Shown: positions 24,592 to 33,347 of the stretch, piece by piece
How positions within the stretch are numbered: the stretch's first letter is position 1
Layout of the letters: every line of letters starts with the position of its first letter
Assembly: GCA_904420565.1 (NCBI GenBank)
Contig: CAJFVV010000028.1
Coordinates: forward strand, 1 to 38,504
Direction of reading: 5' to 3'
Source of the DNA: Candidatus Pseudoscillospira faecavium
GTDB taxonomy: Bacteria; Bacillota; Clostridia; Oscillospirales; Oscillospiraceae
DNA length: 38,504 nt
Made by a program: the position numbers and the translations under genes
Notes under the pieces: generated by a model
Seen by the model: the letters and a program-made list of their open reading frames with translations, nothing else
Told to the model about the DNA's origin: nothing
Database searches by the model: none

Positions 24592-24900
24592 ATGGCAATC
24601 ATTCATCCCACCAAGGAAACCTTTGCAGCAGAGGTGCTCGCCTCCAAAGAGCCTGTCCTGGTTGATTTTTGGGCCAGCTGGTGCGGCCCCTGCAAAATGA
24701 TGGGGCCCATTCTGGAACAGATGGCCGCCGAAGATCCCTCTCTGCGCATTGCCAAAGTCGATATTGACGAAGAACCGGAGCTGGCTGCCCAGTTCAACAT
24801 TATGGCTGTTCCCACCTTTGTGGCCATCAAAGACGGCAAAGTGCTGTCTACTGCCGTGGGCGGCCAGACGCCCAGAACCCTCAAGGAAATGCTGAAATGA
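24592..24900 (+). CDS. trxA: Thioredoxin
   Basis: A 102-residue thioredoxin with active site WCGPC (30-34), VDIDEEPELAAQFNI and cis-proline MAVPTF, all canonical. It reduces protein disulfides using thioredoxin reductase. AAAAAGGAG before ATG 24592. First gene of a three-gene unit with a rhodanese and a CoA-disulfide reductase-like enzyme, so here it probably also handles persulfides or polysulfides. It overlaps the next gene by four bases. Confidence 0.96.
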   Translation: MAIIHPTKETFAAEVLASKEPVLVDFWASWCGPCKMMGPILEQMAAEDPSLRIAKVDIDEEPELAAQFNIMAVPTFVAIKDGKVLSTAVGGQTPRTLKEMLK

Positions 24901-25199
24901 GTTTTTGGAACTGGTTTCAGCGGCCGGATTTTCAAATGCTGCTGGAACAGGCCCGCGCCTCCGGTGCGCAGATTATCGATGTCCGCACCGCCGAAGAATA
25001 CCGTCAGGGCCATGTGCCCGGCAGCCGCAATATTCCCCTGGCACAAATCCATACGCTGCGCCATGACAGCGCGCCGCTCTATCTATACTGCCAGAGCGGC
25101 GCGCGCAGCGCCAGAGCCTGTGCCCTGCTGAAACGAAGCGGCAGCCAGGCCATCAACATGGGCGGCATTTCCGCATACAGCGGGCCGCTGGAAAGGTAG
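24897..25199 (+). CDS. Single-domain rhodanese-like sulfurtransferase
   Basis: A 100-residue rhodanese domain with DVRTAEEYRQGHVPGSRNIP and active-site loop CQSGARS (C65). A catalytic cysteine is present, so it can carry a persulfide. It is coupled to trxA by the ATGA overlap and followed 10 bases later by a reductase that carries its own rhodanese domain. The operon suggests passing sulfane sulfur between carriers and reducing it with thioredoxin or NADH. The physiological donor is unknown. Confidence 0.92.
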   Translation: MSFWNWFQRPDFQMLLEQARASGAQIIDVRTAEEYRQGHVPGSRNIPLAQIHTLRHDSAPLYLYCQSGARSARACALLKRSGSQAINMGGISAYSGPLER

Positions 25200-25209
25200 G
25201 AAAGCATTT

Positions 25210-26913
25210 ATGAAAGTTGTGATTGTCGGCGGCGTGGCCGGCGGCGCCACCGCTGCAGCCCGTCTGCGCAGGTTGGATGAAAGCGCTGAAATCATCATTT
25301 TGGAGCGCAGCGGCTATGTGTCATACGCAAACTGCGGCCTTCCCTACTATGTGGGGCATGTCATCGAAGATGCAGCCCAGCTGACGCTGCAGACACCGGA
25401 ACAGTTCCGGGCCCGTTTCGGCATCGACGTGCGGGTACACCACGAAGTGACCGCGCTGCATCCTCAGCGCAAAAGCGTCAGCGTCCGCAATCTCGAAAGC
25501 GGCGCTGTTTACGAAGAATCCTATGATAAACTGCTCCTGTCGCCGGGCGCCAAAGCCGTGCAGCCACCGCTGCCCGGCGCGGATGACCCCCGGGTATTCA
25601 CATTGCGCACCGTGGAAGATACCCTGCGCATCCGGCAATACCTCGATACCCAGCATCCCAGGCGGGCACTGATTATCGGCGGAGGCTTCATCGGCCTGGA
25701 GGCTGCCGAGAATCTGATGCACGCCGGTGTGCAGACCACGCTGGTCCAGCTGGATAATCAACTGATGCCGCCTCTGGATTACGATATGGCCACCGCTCTG
25801 CACGCATACCTGCGCGAAAAAGGGCTGCAGCTGTATCTGCAGGAATCCGCAGTATCCGTTTTCTCCTCTGCCGCAGGGCTGACCGTTCAGCTGAAAAGCG
25901 GAAAAGCGGTGGAAACCGACCTGCTTCTGGTCGCCGTCGGCGTTGCACCCGACACCAAACTGGCCAAGGAAGCCGGGCTCACACTGGGCATCAAGGATTC
26001 CATTGTCGTCGATGAGCACATGCAAACCTCTGTGCCGGATATTTATGCCGTGGGGGATGCTGTGCAGGTGCGCCAGTTCGTCACAGGGCAAAGCGCATTG
26101 ATCTCTCTGGCCGGTCCCGCCAACAAGCAGGGGCGGATTGCTGCGGATAATCTCTGCGGTATTCCCAGTGTATTTCGCGGCACGCAGGGCGCTTCCGTGC
26201 TGAAGCTGTTCGACATGACCGTCGCCTCCACCGGCATCAATGAGAAAACGGCGGCCGCCGCCGGGCTGTCTTACGATAAAGTGGTCACCTTTTCCCCATC
26301 CCACGCCACTTACTATCCCGGCGCCACCAACATGACTATCAAAACATTGTTTGAGCCGGAAACCGGCCGGATTTTGGGCGCGCAAATTACGGGCTTTGAA
26401 GGCGTCGACAAACGCATCGACGATTTGTCCATCGCCATCCGCGCCCACATGACTGCGGCAGATCTGGCTGAACTGGAGCTGTCTTATGCGCCGCCCTACT
26501 CCTCTGCCAAGGATCCGGTCAACATGGCAGGCTTTGTCATCGAAAATGTGCGCAGTGGATTGGTAAAACAGTGCCATTGGGATGCCTATGCCCAGCTTCC
26601 CCGGGACGGCAGCGTACAATTTCTGGACGTGCGCACCGCCGAAGAAGTGACCCAGGCACCTATGCCGGAAGGCACAATTCATATTCCGCTGGACGTGCTG
26701 CGGGAACACCTGCACCAGCTGCGCACAGACAAACCGGTCTATGTTAACTGCTACAGCGGGCTGCGCAGCTATCTGGCCTGCCGCATTCTTTCCCAGCACG
26801 GCTTTATCTGCTATAACCTTTCTGGCGGCTCCCGCTTTTATCAGCAGATTATGGACGAGCAGCACTTTGACGCCGCTCCCCGCCATGCCTGCGGCATTGA
26901 CCTTTCCCGGTAA
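25210..26913 (+). CDS. CoA-disulfide/NADH-persulfide reductase with C-terminal rhodanese domain (CoADR-Rhd)
   Basis: A 567-residue FAD flavoprotein. FAD-binding GGVAGGATAAARLRR (7-21), the redox cysteine in SYANCGLPYY (C42), NAD-binding IIGGGFIGLEAAENL, and second FAD motif DIYAVGDAV are intact. The single active-site cysteine is that of CoA-disulfide reductases and NADH-dependent persulfide reductases. A rhodanese domain follows (about 470-550) with DVRTAEE and the loop CYSGLRS (C514). The fusion is known as CoADR-Rhd and reduces CoA persulfide or polysulfide to H2S. It is the last gene of the trx operon and ends at a strong terminator. Confidence 0.92.
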   Translation: MKVVIVGGVAGGATAAARLRRLDESAEIIILERSGYVSYANCGLPYYVGHVIEDAAQLTLQTPEQFRARFGIDVRVHHEVTALHPQRKSVSVRNLESGAVYEESYDKLLLSPGAKAVQPPLPGADDPRVFTLRTVEDTLRIRQYLDTQHPRRALIIGGGFIGLEAAENLMHAGVQTTLVQLDNQLMPPLDYDMATALHAYLREKGLQLYLQESAVSVFSSAAGLTVQLKSGKAVETDLLLVAVGVAPDTKLAKEAGLTLGIKDSIVVDEHMQTSVPDIYAVGDAVQVRQFVTGQSALISLAGPANKQGRIAADNLCGIPSVFRGTQGASVLKLFDMTVASTGINEKTAAAAGLSYDKVVTFSPSHATYYPGATNMTIKTLFEPETGRILGAQITGFEGVDKRIDDLSIAIRAHMTAADLAELELSYAPPYSSAKDPVNMAGFVIENVRSGLVKQCHWDAYAQLPRDGSVQFLDVRTAEEVTQAPMPEGTIHIPLDVLREHLHQLRTDKPVYVNCYSGLRSYLACRILSQHGFICYNLSGGSRFYQQIMDEQHFDAAPRHACGIDLSR

Positions 26914-26958
26914 CCCTCTTTAATTGCATCCCTTTTATTTTCTCATCTTTCCCACAAC

Positions 26959-27002
26959 AAAGCAGGCGTCCGCATCATTCAAATGCGGACGCCTGCTTTT
27001 CT
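26959..27002. terminator. Terminator between the CoADR-Rhd gene and obgE
   Basis: AAAGCAGGCGTCCGCAT (26959-26975) pairs perfectly with ATGCGGACGCCTGCTTT (26983-26999). The two genes converge on it. Confidence 0.9.
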
Positions 27003-27021
27003 TCTGCACAAATTCAATCCA

Positions 27022-28302
27022 TTATCGCTGATATTCAAATTCCAGGCCGTACATGGAAACCAGATCGCCGTCCTGCACGCCCATTTCTTCCATGCGTTCA
27101 AAAAGGCCGGATGCGCGCAGCTGCTTGTCAAAATACATGCGGCTTTCATAATCGCCAAAATTGACATTGGCAATCAGCCGCTCCAGCCACGGGCCTTCCA
27201 CAGTCCAGACATGGTTTTCCACATGAATGTCCAGGGGCGAAGACATGTCGATCACTTCAGGCCGCTTGACATATTCCGCTTCATACGTCTGCATCGGCGG
27301 CAGCGTCTGCAGCTTGGCGGCAATGGTCTGCACCAGTTCGCGGGTGCCCTGATGGGCCGCCGCTGAAATGACAAACAGTGGATATCCTTCCTGCTCCACC
27401 CGTTTGCGCAGACGCTGGAGCAGCGTTTCATCCATCATGATATCCTGCTTGTTGGCCACCACAATCTGGGGACGCTGCGCCAAATCTGCACTGTATTGCT
27501 GCAGTTCCTCGTTGATGGCCTCAAAATCCGCCACAGGGTCACGCCCCTCGCTCCCGGAGACATCCACCACATGCACCAGCAAGCGGCAGCGGTCAATATG
27601 GCGCAGGAAATCGTGCCCCAGGCCGGCGCCCTCTGAAGCGCCCTCGATGATGCCGGGAATATCTGCCATGACAAAGGATTCGCCGCCATCCACAAACACC
27701 ACACCCAGATTGGGAAACAACGTGGTAAAATGATAATTTGCAATCTTGGGATGGGCTTTGCTGACCACCGAAAGCAGCGTGGATTTGCCCACATTGGGAA
27801 ATCCTACCAACCCCACATCCGCCAGCAGCTTGAGCTCCAGCACCACATCATGGCTCTCGCCGGGCATGCCGGCTTTTGCAAAGCGGGGCGCCTGACGGGT
27901 AGGTGTAGCAAAATGACAGTTTCCCCAACCGCCACGACCGCCCTTGCAGAGCACAAAGGGCTCTTCTCCGGACATATCGTGTATAATTTCATTGGTTTCC
28001 GCATCGCGGATCAGCGTCCCCCGGGGCACCCGAATGGTGAGGGACTGTCCATCCTTCCCGCTGCGCCGAGCACCCTGGCCATCCCCGCCGTCGCCAGCCA
28101 CATATTTTCTCTTATAGCGGAAATCCATCAGTGTGGACATATGGTCATCCACCTGCACGATAATATCCCCGCCACGACCGCCGTCTCCGCCATCCGGGCC
28201 GCCGGCGGCAATATATTTTTCCCGGTGAAACGCCACAGCACCATTGCCGCCCTTTCCGGCTTTTACTGTGATGCGTGCCTTATCTACGAAAGATGTCGCC
28301 AT
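27022..28302 (-). CDS. obgE: Obg-family ribosome assembly GTPase
   Basis: A 426-residue essential GTPase acting in 50S assembly and stress signalling. The glycine-rich Obg fold spans 1-158 (GGPDGGDGGRGGDII), the G domain has GFPNVGKST (167-175), DIPG and NKQD, and the last ~75 residues form the OCT domain, typical of Firmicutes Obg. Good ribosome binding site (AGGAGG) before ATG 28302. It lies downstream of rplU-prp-rpmA and a DUF1835 gene, the classic rplU-rpmA-obg neighbourhood. Confidence 0.97.
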   Translation of the reverse strand: MATSFVDKARITVKAGKGGNGAVAFHREKYIAAGGPDGGDGGRGGDIIVQVDDHMSTLMDFRYKRKYVAGDGGDGQGARRSGKDGQSLTIRVPRGTLIRDAETNEIIHDMSGEEPFVLCKGGRGGWGNCHFATPTRQAPRFAKAGMPGESHDVVLELKLLADVGLVGFPNVGKSTLLSVVSKAHPKIANYHFTTLFPNLGVVFVDGGESFVMADIPGIIEGASEGAGLGHDFLRHIDRCRLLVHVVDVSGSEGRDPVADFEAINEELQQYSADLAQRPQIVVANKQDIMMDETLLQRLRKRVEQEGYPLFVISAAAHQGTRELVQTIAAKLQTLPPMQTYEAEYVKRPEVIDMSSPLDIHVENHVWTVEGPWLERLIANVNFGDYESRMYFDKQLRASGLFERMEEMGVQDGDLVSMYGLEFEYQR

Positions 28303-28329
28303 AGTTCCGGCACCTCCTTTGTTTGATCT

Positions 28330-29277
28330 TTATTTTTTCCTTAAAATCCGGTGATAAACCGGATCTTCCCTTCGATTCTCCGAAACAGTTTCCAATTCAT
28401 TCCGCCGCACTTTTACTTCAATACGGCTGGCCAGCCATCCCGCACTGACACCGGGACAGCGCCCCAGCAAAGCGCCAATTACATGCGCTTCCTGAAAACA
28501 TACCGGCTGCCGGGCAATCTCCTGGGCAATCAAACCGTCGTAAAAATCCTCCGGAACGCTGATCAACTGCCCATTGACCTGGGCGCGCAAAGGTGCATTT
28601 TCCCGCTGCAGGACACGCCACCGGTGCGCACAAGCGCGCCGGACAGCCGCCGGCAGCGGTTCTTCCATCGGCAAGTAACGCCCCCATGCGCCCGGGGACA
28701 CCTCGTGCCATCCGGCATGCGTCTCAACGTCGCCGTCTGGCCGCACCTCCCAGCGTGGGAGCATCACCCTGCTGACTGCCCCGCAGGGCATTTTCAAGGA
28801 TTCCAACTGCGTCAGCAGCCAATATAGGCCGCACAAATCATCCGCCTGATCACTGCACCAAACTCGGACAGGCTCTCCCTGCCCTGCGCGCCTCAGCACT
28901 TGCTCCAGATCATTTCCCGCGCGCTCCATAATGCTGTCGCTCCACCGCGCACCCAACATTTCCGAAAAGGTGTCAAAACAAATATGCAGGGCAGAACGCC
29001 GCTGTGGCCCCGGCACAGCTTCTGAGATATCGCCCACACTGAGCCCCAGCTGAAAACAATAGAGCTCCAGCGGACCAGTCATCGGTACGGCCTGCTCCCA
29101 TTCCAATTTGGCTTGCCGCTGTGCACAGCGCTGCGCCTGCGCAGTCCCTTCAGCATCTCCATCGGAACGTGCAGCATCCGCAAAGGGCACAGGCTCTTCA
29201 TCAGGATACGGGCCAACGCCAAAGGAAGAGGATTGACACAAACTTGCCCTGGCATTTTCATTGAAAACAACTTCCAT
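28330..29277 (-). CDS. DUF1835/DUF3658-type protein
   Basis: A 315-residue cytoplasmic protein. It opens with MEVVFNENARASL, typical of DUF1835, followed by an Asp/Ser region, the WCSDQADDLCGLYWLLTQL block, and a C-terminal part (RWRVLQRENAPLRAQVNGQ) that matches DUF3658. Proteins of this class are widespread in Firmicutes without proven activity. GGAG before ATG 29277; the open frame further upstream overlaps rpmA and is not used. It sits between rpmA and obgE, directly after a terminator, so it is expressed by read-through or a weak promoter I could not identify. Confidence 0.75.
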   Translation of the reverse strand: MEVVFNENARASLCQSSSFGVGPYPDEEPVPFADAARSDGDAEGTAQAQRCAQRQAKLEWEQAVPMTGPLELYCFQLGLSVGDISEAVPGPQRRSALHICFDTFSEMLGARWSDSIMERAGNDLEQVLRRAGQGEPVRVWCSDQADDLCGLYWLLTQLESLKMPCGAVSRVMLPRWEVRPDGDVETHAGWHEVSPGAWGRYLPMEEPLPAAVRRACAHRWRVLQRENAPLRAQVNGQLISVPEDFYDGLIAQEIARQPVCFQEAHVIGALLGRCPGVSAGWLASRIEVKVRRNELETVSENRREDPVYHRILRKK

Positions 29278-29310
29278 TACTTTTATTCTCCAGCAATGTA
29301 CACAGAACGG

Positions 29311-29345
29311 AAAAATGGCCCGAACGCGGTGTTCGGGCCATTTCA
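29311..29345 (-). terminator. Terminator after rpmA
   Basis: AAATGGCCCGAAC (29313-29325) pairs perfectly with GTTCGGGCCATTT (29331-29343); the - strand continues with T residues. It separates rpmA from the DUF1835 gene. Confidence 0.85.
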
Positions 29346-29353
29346 AAACTCCA

Positions 29354-29638
29354 TTATTCAGCGACAGGATACACAGAAACCTTCTTGCGATCCTTACCCA
29401 TACGCTCAAAGCGCACAACGCCGGAAGCCGTTGCAAAGAGGGTATCATCACTGCCGATGCCCACATTGGTGCCCGGATGAATCTTGGTGCCGCGCTGGCG
29501 GACCAGGATATTGCCGGCCAAAACATGCTGACCATCTGCGCGCTTAGCGCCCAGACGCTTAGACTCACTGTCGCGGCCGTTCTTGGTGGAGCCGACGCCC
29601 TTTTTGTGGGCGAAAAACTGAAGACCAATCTTTAACAT
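29354..29638 (-). CDS. rpmA: 50S ribosomal protein L27 with Prp-cleavable N-terminal extension
   Basis: A 94-residue L27. The N terminus [14 protein letters not shown] has the LQFF extension that in Firmicutes is cut off by the protease Prp before assembly, exposing the mature end that reaches the peptidyl transferase centre. The core ([36 protein letters not shown]) is standard. It lies six bases after prp. Its removal by Prp is required in Staphylococcus; by sequence the same is expected here. Confidence 0.98.
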   Translation of the reverse strand: MLKIGLQFFAHKKGVGSTKNGRDSESKRLGAKRADGQHVLAGNILVRQRGTKIHPGTNVGIGSDDTLFATASGVVRFERMGKDRKKVSVYPVAE

Positions 29639-29644
29639 GATAGC

Positions 29645-29974
29645 TTACACCTCCAAAACCGTAATGTTATCAGGGAACTCCCCATGGAGTTCCGCCAGGT
29701 AGACCATCAGCCCTGTCAACAGTGTCTGACAGGTGCTGTCTGCAGAAGCGGAAAGGCCGCCGGGCAGATGGAAACTGATTTTTGCAGCCTCTTCATCAAC
29801 CTTGACAGCTGCGCCCAAGCCCAACACATCGTTCAGCGAGCACTCCACCAGGCGCACGGCACTGGTGACGGCGGCGCAGACAATATCGCCGCCCGCTTCG
29901 GCATATCCGCTGTGGCCTTTCACGTCAAATCCGACGATCCGGCTTTCTTCCAGATGGAATGAAACCGTCGTCAT
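29645..29974 (-). CDS. prp: Ribosomal-processing cysteine protease Prp
   Basis: A 109-residue protease that removes the N-terminal extension of L27. GHSGYAEAGGDIVCAAVTSAV carries the catalytic pair H21 and C33 in the usual spacing. Located between rplU and rpmA as in other Firmicutes, with a three-base gap from rplU. Confidence 0.96.
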   Translation of the reverse strand: MTTVSFHLEESRIVGFDVKGHSGYAEAGGDIVCAAVTSAVRLVECSLNDVLGLGAAVKVDEEAAKISFHLPGGLSASADSTCQTLLTGLMVYLAELHGEFPDNITVLEV

Positions 29975-29977
29975 TGC

Positions 29978-30289
29978 TCAGACAGAGATCTTGCCGATCT
30001 CAACCTTGGTATAAGGCTGACGATGGCCCTGGCGCTTCCGATAGCCCTTCTTGGGAGCATACTTAAAGACCATGATTTTCTTGCCCTTGCCGTTTTTCAC
30101 GACCTTGGCCTCGACCTTTGCGCCTTCCACCACGGGAGCGCCAAAGGTCGCCTTGTCGCCGTCCAGAATGGCCAGCACCTTGTCAAAGGTGACGGTTTCC
30201 TCGGCTTCGGCGCCCAGCTTCTCCATGAAGATGACGTCGCCCTCGGCAACCTTGTACTGCTTGCCGCATGCCTCGATGATTGCTTGCAT
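29978..30289 (-). CDS. rplU: 50S ribosomal protein L21
   Basis: A 103-residue L21, complete: [13 protein letters not shown] at the N terminus and [15 protein letters not shown] at the C terminus bind 23S rRNA. GAAGGAG before ATG 30289. First gene of rplU-prp-rpmA. Confidence 0.98.
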   Translation of the reverse strand: MQAIIEACGKQYKVAEGDVIFMEKLGAEAEETVTFDKVLAILDGDKATFGAPVVEGAKVEAKVVKNGKGKKIMVFKYAPKKGYRKRQGHRQPYTKVEIGKISV

Positions 30290-30368
30290 TGATATTCAAC
30301 TCCTTCACTACGGGCTCGCTCTCGGGGGCGGCGGCCAAATGCGCGCACTTATGCCCATTCAAAGCGGC
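30290..30368 (-). ncRNA. Candidate L21 leader (autoregulatory 5' UTR)
   Basis: The 79-base leader between the promoter and ATG 30289 contains short GC-rich pairings. Firmicutes rplU genes often carry an L21 leader at this position. I assign it by position, not by a covariance match. Confidence 0.35.
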
Positions 30369-30374
30369 TCATAT

Positions 30375-30403
30375 ATTGTATCAGCGAAAGGCAAACTTGT
30401 CAA
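30375..30403 (-). promoter_or_regulatory. Promoter of rplU-prp-rpmA
   Basis: On the - strand a perfect TTGACA (30403-30398), 17-base spacer and TACAAT (30380-30375). Confidence 0.9.
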
Positions 30404-30468
30404 CAGTTTCTTGTGGAAAAATCGGCAAAAAGCGGCCTAAATCCATCAAAAATCTGTATTCAATTCTA

Positions 30469-30732
30469 TCACCGTACAAGATGACGATTTGTTTCCATTA
30501 AAACAAGGTTAGAAACCGTCAGAGTAATTTTCCCGCCGCTTTCTTCCAATACTTCCAGCGGTATTCCTTCCTCATATCCATAAAAATCTGTTTTGATCCA
30601 ATAACCAAATTGATTGCCGTCGTTCCAAGAATAGCCCGAATAGCCGGCAAGGTGACAAGTGTACACCTGTTCACCCACAGTGGCAACAGCTGCAGCATGT
30701 TCCTGAGGTGACCAGAGGTGCTTATCTACCAT
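30469..30732 (-). pseudogene. Unrecognised fragment downstream of the XRE remnant
   Basis: An open frame of 87 residues (WSPQEHAAAVATVGEQVYTC..., YGYEEGIPLEVLEESGGKITLTVSN) with no ribosome binding site before its ATG at 30732. It follows the truncated XRE gene on the same strand, separated by a stop and a frame change, so it is probably the tail of a decayed gene. No family recognised; it may also be a separate small protein. Confidence 0.35.
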
Positions 30733-30839
30733 GTGAAATCAAACGCCCGAAACCAATCGGCTGCCTGACCGCTCAACCCGCCCATACGATCGAAAAAACA
30801 CACGATAGCTTTTAGGAATCTGTTCATCCACAAACGCCA

Positions 30840-31007
30840 CTACAATGCCGCAGCAATTTTTTCCAGCGTTTCCACATCCGGCTGAGATTTTGCCGTTTCC
30901 CAGTTGCTCACTGTCTGCCGGGTGACAAACAATTTCTCCCCCAGCTCCTCCTGCGTCAGCTGTCTCTTGTTGCGCAGTGCACGCATATGTTTTGCAACAG
31001 ATGCCAT
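30840..31007 (-). pseudogene. Truncated XRE-family (HTH_3) regulator
   Basis: A 55-residue HTH: MRALRNKRQLTQEELGEKLFVTRQTVSNWETAKSQPDVETLEKIAAAL, then TAG at 30840-30842. The HTH is complete and typical of clostridial XRE regulators, but the domain that normally follows is missing; in the +1 frame coding-like sequence continues to 30739. A frameshift or early stop is likely. A 9-bp-arm palindrome at 31069-31089 upstream could be its former operator. A functional HTH-only protein is not excluded. Confidence 0.55.
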
Positions 31008-31068
31008 AGCGGCGGCGCCCCCTTCCAAGATTTGGTATCCTCAGCATAACAGCAGCAGCCCGTTTTGT

Positions 31069-31089
31069 CACGCAAAGATTCTTTGCGTG
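31069..31089. repeat. Palindrome upstream of the XRE remnant
   Basis: CACGCAAAG-ATT-CTTTGCGTG, perfect 9-bp arms, centred 72 bases upstream of the XRE ATG and 68 bases after the MFS stop. Operator-like; no T-run. Confidence 0.45.
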
Positions 31090-31101
31090 CGCAAAACGCA
31101 C

Positions 31102-31133
31102 AAAAAGCCCGGGGAAAGCAAACTTCCCCGGGC
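31102..31133 (-). terminator. Terminator of the MFS gene
   Basis: GCCCGGGGAA (31107-31116) pairs with TTCCCCGGGC (31124-31133); on the - strand a TTTTT run follows. Confidence 0.85.
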
Positions 31134-31146
31134 CTTACACTTGGAT

Positions 31147-32400
31147 TCAGATTTCCTGAGTATGCGCGCCTTCTGTGCGCACAGTCAGCTGGAAAAAGAA
31201 AATCCCCACGGCAAACAGCACCGCAATGGCGCCGACGCCCAGGTTGATATTGCCCGTCGCCTGAGACACCACGCCCACCAGGGTCGTGCCCACAAAAGAA
31301 GCGCCCTTGCCGCAAATATCCATCAGGCCAAAGTACTCGCCGGACTGCTTGGAGGGAATGATTTTCGTAAAATATGAGCGGGAGAGCGCCTGAATACCGC
31401 CCTGGAACATCCCCACCAGCACTGCCAGCACCCAAAACTGCCACTGATGCGCCAAAAACATGGCAAACACTGCGATACAAAAATATGCGGCAATGCATAC
31501 GGTAATGAGCCGCGCCGTGTCGTATTGCTGCGCCAGGCGGCCAAAAAGGATGGCAAAGGGAAACGCCACCACCTGCGTTAAAAGCAGCGCCAGCAGCAGC
31601 CCGTTGGTCGCAAAGCCCAAAGCCGTACCATAAGCCGTGGCCATATCAATGATGGTATAAACACCGTCAATATAGAAAAAGAAGGCCAGCAGGAAAATAA
31701 AAATTTTCTTTTCCTTTTTCACATTGGCAAAAGTCCTGCCCAGGCGGCGAAAACTCTCTGCAACAGCATGCGGCCGGCGCTCCACATAATATTTCTGACG
31801 GTAGCCCCGCAGCAGCGGCAGTGACAGCAGCAGCCACCAGGCCGCAATCACCGCAAATGCAATCGCCATGGCGGCCTCCATCGTCAGTCCAACCACTCCC
31901 GAACCCAGCACCAATGCCAAACAGGCCACAAAGGGAATGCAGCTTCCAATATATCCCCAGGCATAACCGTGGGCAGAAACCCGATCCATCCGCTCCTGGG
32001 CAGTGATGTCGGAAAGCATGGAATCATAAAAAATCAGGCTGCCATTGTAGCCGATTTTTGCAATGATAAACACAATCAAAAACACCAGCCACTGCCGGGC
32101 AAACCCCAAGCTGACGCAGCCGATGGCACCCACCAAAATGGTAAACAGGAAAATCGGCCGCTTGAACCCCTTCGTATCCGCCAGAGTACCCAGCACCGGT
32201 CCCAGCAACGCCACCGCCAGCGTGGCTGCCGAAGCTGCATATCCCCAATAAGCCAGGTATTCCGTGTCGCTCAGGCCGCCGCTCTCCGCCAGATAATTAA
32301 AATAAATCGGTATGATTGTGGAAATCAGCAGCACAAAGGCTGAGTTGCCCACATCGTATAGAATCCAATGCTTTTCGCTTTTCGTCAGATGAAACTTCAT
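31147..32400 (-). CDS. UMF1/Atg22-type MFS transporter
   Basis: A ~417-residue membrane protein of the major facilitator superfamily, with about 12 hydrophobic segments. WILYDVGNSAFVLLISTIIPIYFN opens it, the family's hallmark; LGTLADTKGFKRP is the loop 2-3 motif. It resembles the UMF1/Atg22 family, which exports amino acids from yeast vacuoles; the bacterial substrate is unknown. The frame extends to a GTG at 32415, where the AGGGAG site is only three bases away; ATG 32400 (MKFHLTK) is preferred, but this is a judgement call. Ends 14 bases before a good terminator. Confidence 0.85.
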   Translation of the reverse strand: MKFHLTKSEKHWILYDVGNSAFVLLISTIIPIYFNYLAESGGLSDTEYLAYWGYAASAATLAVALLGPVLGTLADTKGFKRPIFLFTILVGAIGCVSLGFARQWLVFLIVFIIAKIGYNGSLIFYDSMLSDITAQERMDRVSAHGYAWGYIGSCIPFVACLALVLGSGVVGLTMEAAMAIAFAVIAAWWLLLSLPLLRGYRQKYYVERRPHAVAESFRRLGRTFANVKKEKKIFIFLLAFFFYIDGVYTIIDMATAYGTALGFATNGLLLALLLTQVVAFPFAILFGRLAQQYDTARLITVCIAAYFCIAVFAMFLAHQWQFWVLAVLVGMFQGGIQALSRSYFTKIIPSKQSGEYFGLMDICGKGASFVGTTLVGVVSQATGNINLGVGAIAVLFAVGIFFFQLTVRTEGAHTQEI

Positions 32401-32436
32401 CTCTTCATTCCCCACAAGCTCCCTCTTTTCAGCTTT

Positions 32437-33246
32437 TTACTGCTCCAAAAGCTGAGATTCAAAATTATAACGGTAAATCTCATCCAGCGGCGCTTCGCCG
32501 GACAGATATGTTTGATATTCCCCAATCAGCCGGACCGCCAGAGTCTCCCCCTGCTGATACAGCTGCAAAAGCTGCTCCGTGCTGTCGACGCAGCGCGGAT
32601 CCGCCTGATAGCGAAGCACCATGCCGTGAATTTCACGATAGCAGCCCGCAGCCCGCAGCGCCAAAAACAGCGCACTGCGCTTGAAGCGGGACGGTGCGCG
32701 GAGCAGATCGCTATAAAACACAAAACCTTTCAGTGCAGCCTCGATTTCCTGAACAGATACGCCGGGATAAAATTCTTTGATGATCAGCGCATTTTGATGG
32801 GAAGGCACAATGTGATCCGTCAAATGCTGGCGCACGGGATCCAGTCCGTCCAGCTCCAGCAGCGCCCGGTCCAATTCCACTTCCACCTCGGCATGGGAAA
32901 GACCACTTTGCGCCATTTTTTCTGCAATCAGCCCGTGGCAACTCACATCCAGTGCAAAATGACAAAGAACGCCATAGATGTATGCCCGGCAGGCCGCCTG
33001 CTCCTTATGTTCTTTCAGAACATGGGCTGCATAGGAGAAAAATGCAGCGCCGGATTTCTCATGCATGCTGTAACCCACCCGGCTGACCCGGTTTTTGGCA
33101 TAGGGATGATAATAAAAGAGAATATCCGGCCCGTGCAGCCCAATTTGATAAAGCTCCGGCCAGGCCCGAATATCCTGCTGCTGCGCCGGCTCCAGGCGCT
33201 GACGCACAGCCTGCCCCGCTCTGAAATGCGCATAAGTTGACGGCAT
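32437..33246 (-). CDS. Zinc-dependent phospholipase C-family protein
   Basis: A 269-residue protein of the zinc-dependent phospholipase C / S1-P1 fold. STYAHFRAGQAV at the start, GLHGPDILFYYHPY, and the HFALDVSCHGLI helix (H..D..H) supply the histidine and aspartate metal ligands. There is no signal peptide, so unlike secreted Clostridium phospholipase C it is likely cytoplasmic; relatives are annotated as phospholipase C-like without biochemical proof. AAGGAGG nine bases before ATG 33246 decides the start over an ATG at 33309. It lies downstream of luxS on the same strand. Confidence 0.8.
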   Translation of the reverse strand: MPSTYAHFRAGQAVRQRLEPAQQQDIRAWPELYQIGLHGPDILFYYHPYAKNRVSRVGYSMHEKSGAAFFSYAAHVLKEHKEQAACRAYIYGVLCHFALDVSCHGLIAEKMAQSGLSHAEVEVELDRALLELDGLDPVRQHLTDHIVPSHQNALIIKEFYPGVSVQEIEAALKGFVFYSDLLRAPSRFKRSALFLALRAAGCYREIHGMVLRYQADPRCVDSTEQLLQLYQQGETLAVRLIGEYQTYLSGEAPLDEIYRYNFESQLLEQ

Positions 33247-33347
33247 CGTTTTGCTCCTCCTTCCGCGGCATTTGCCGTTGATCATATACTTTTTATGGTT
33301 CTTCTGCAATCATGGGGCGGTAAAATTTTTGCAAAATTTTGAAAAAT

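Noticed and set aside
25321..26886. 521-codon open frame on the - strand
   Set aside because: Antisense to the CoADR-Rhd gene.
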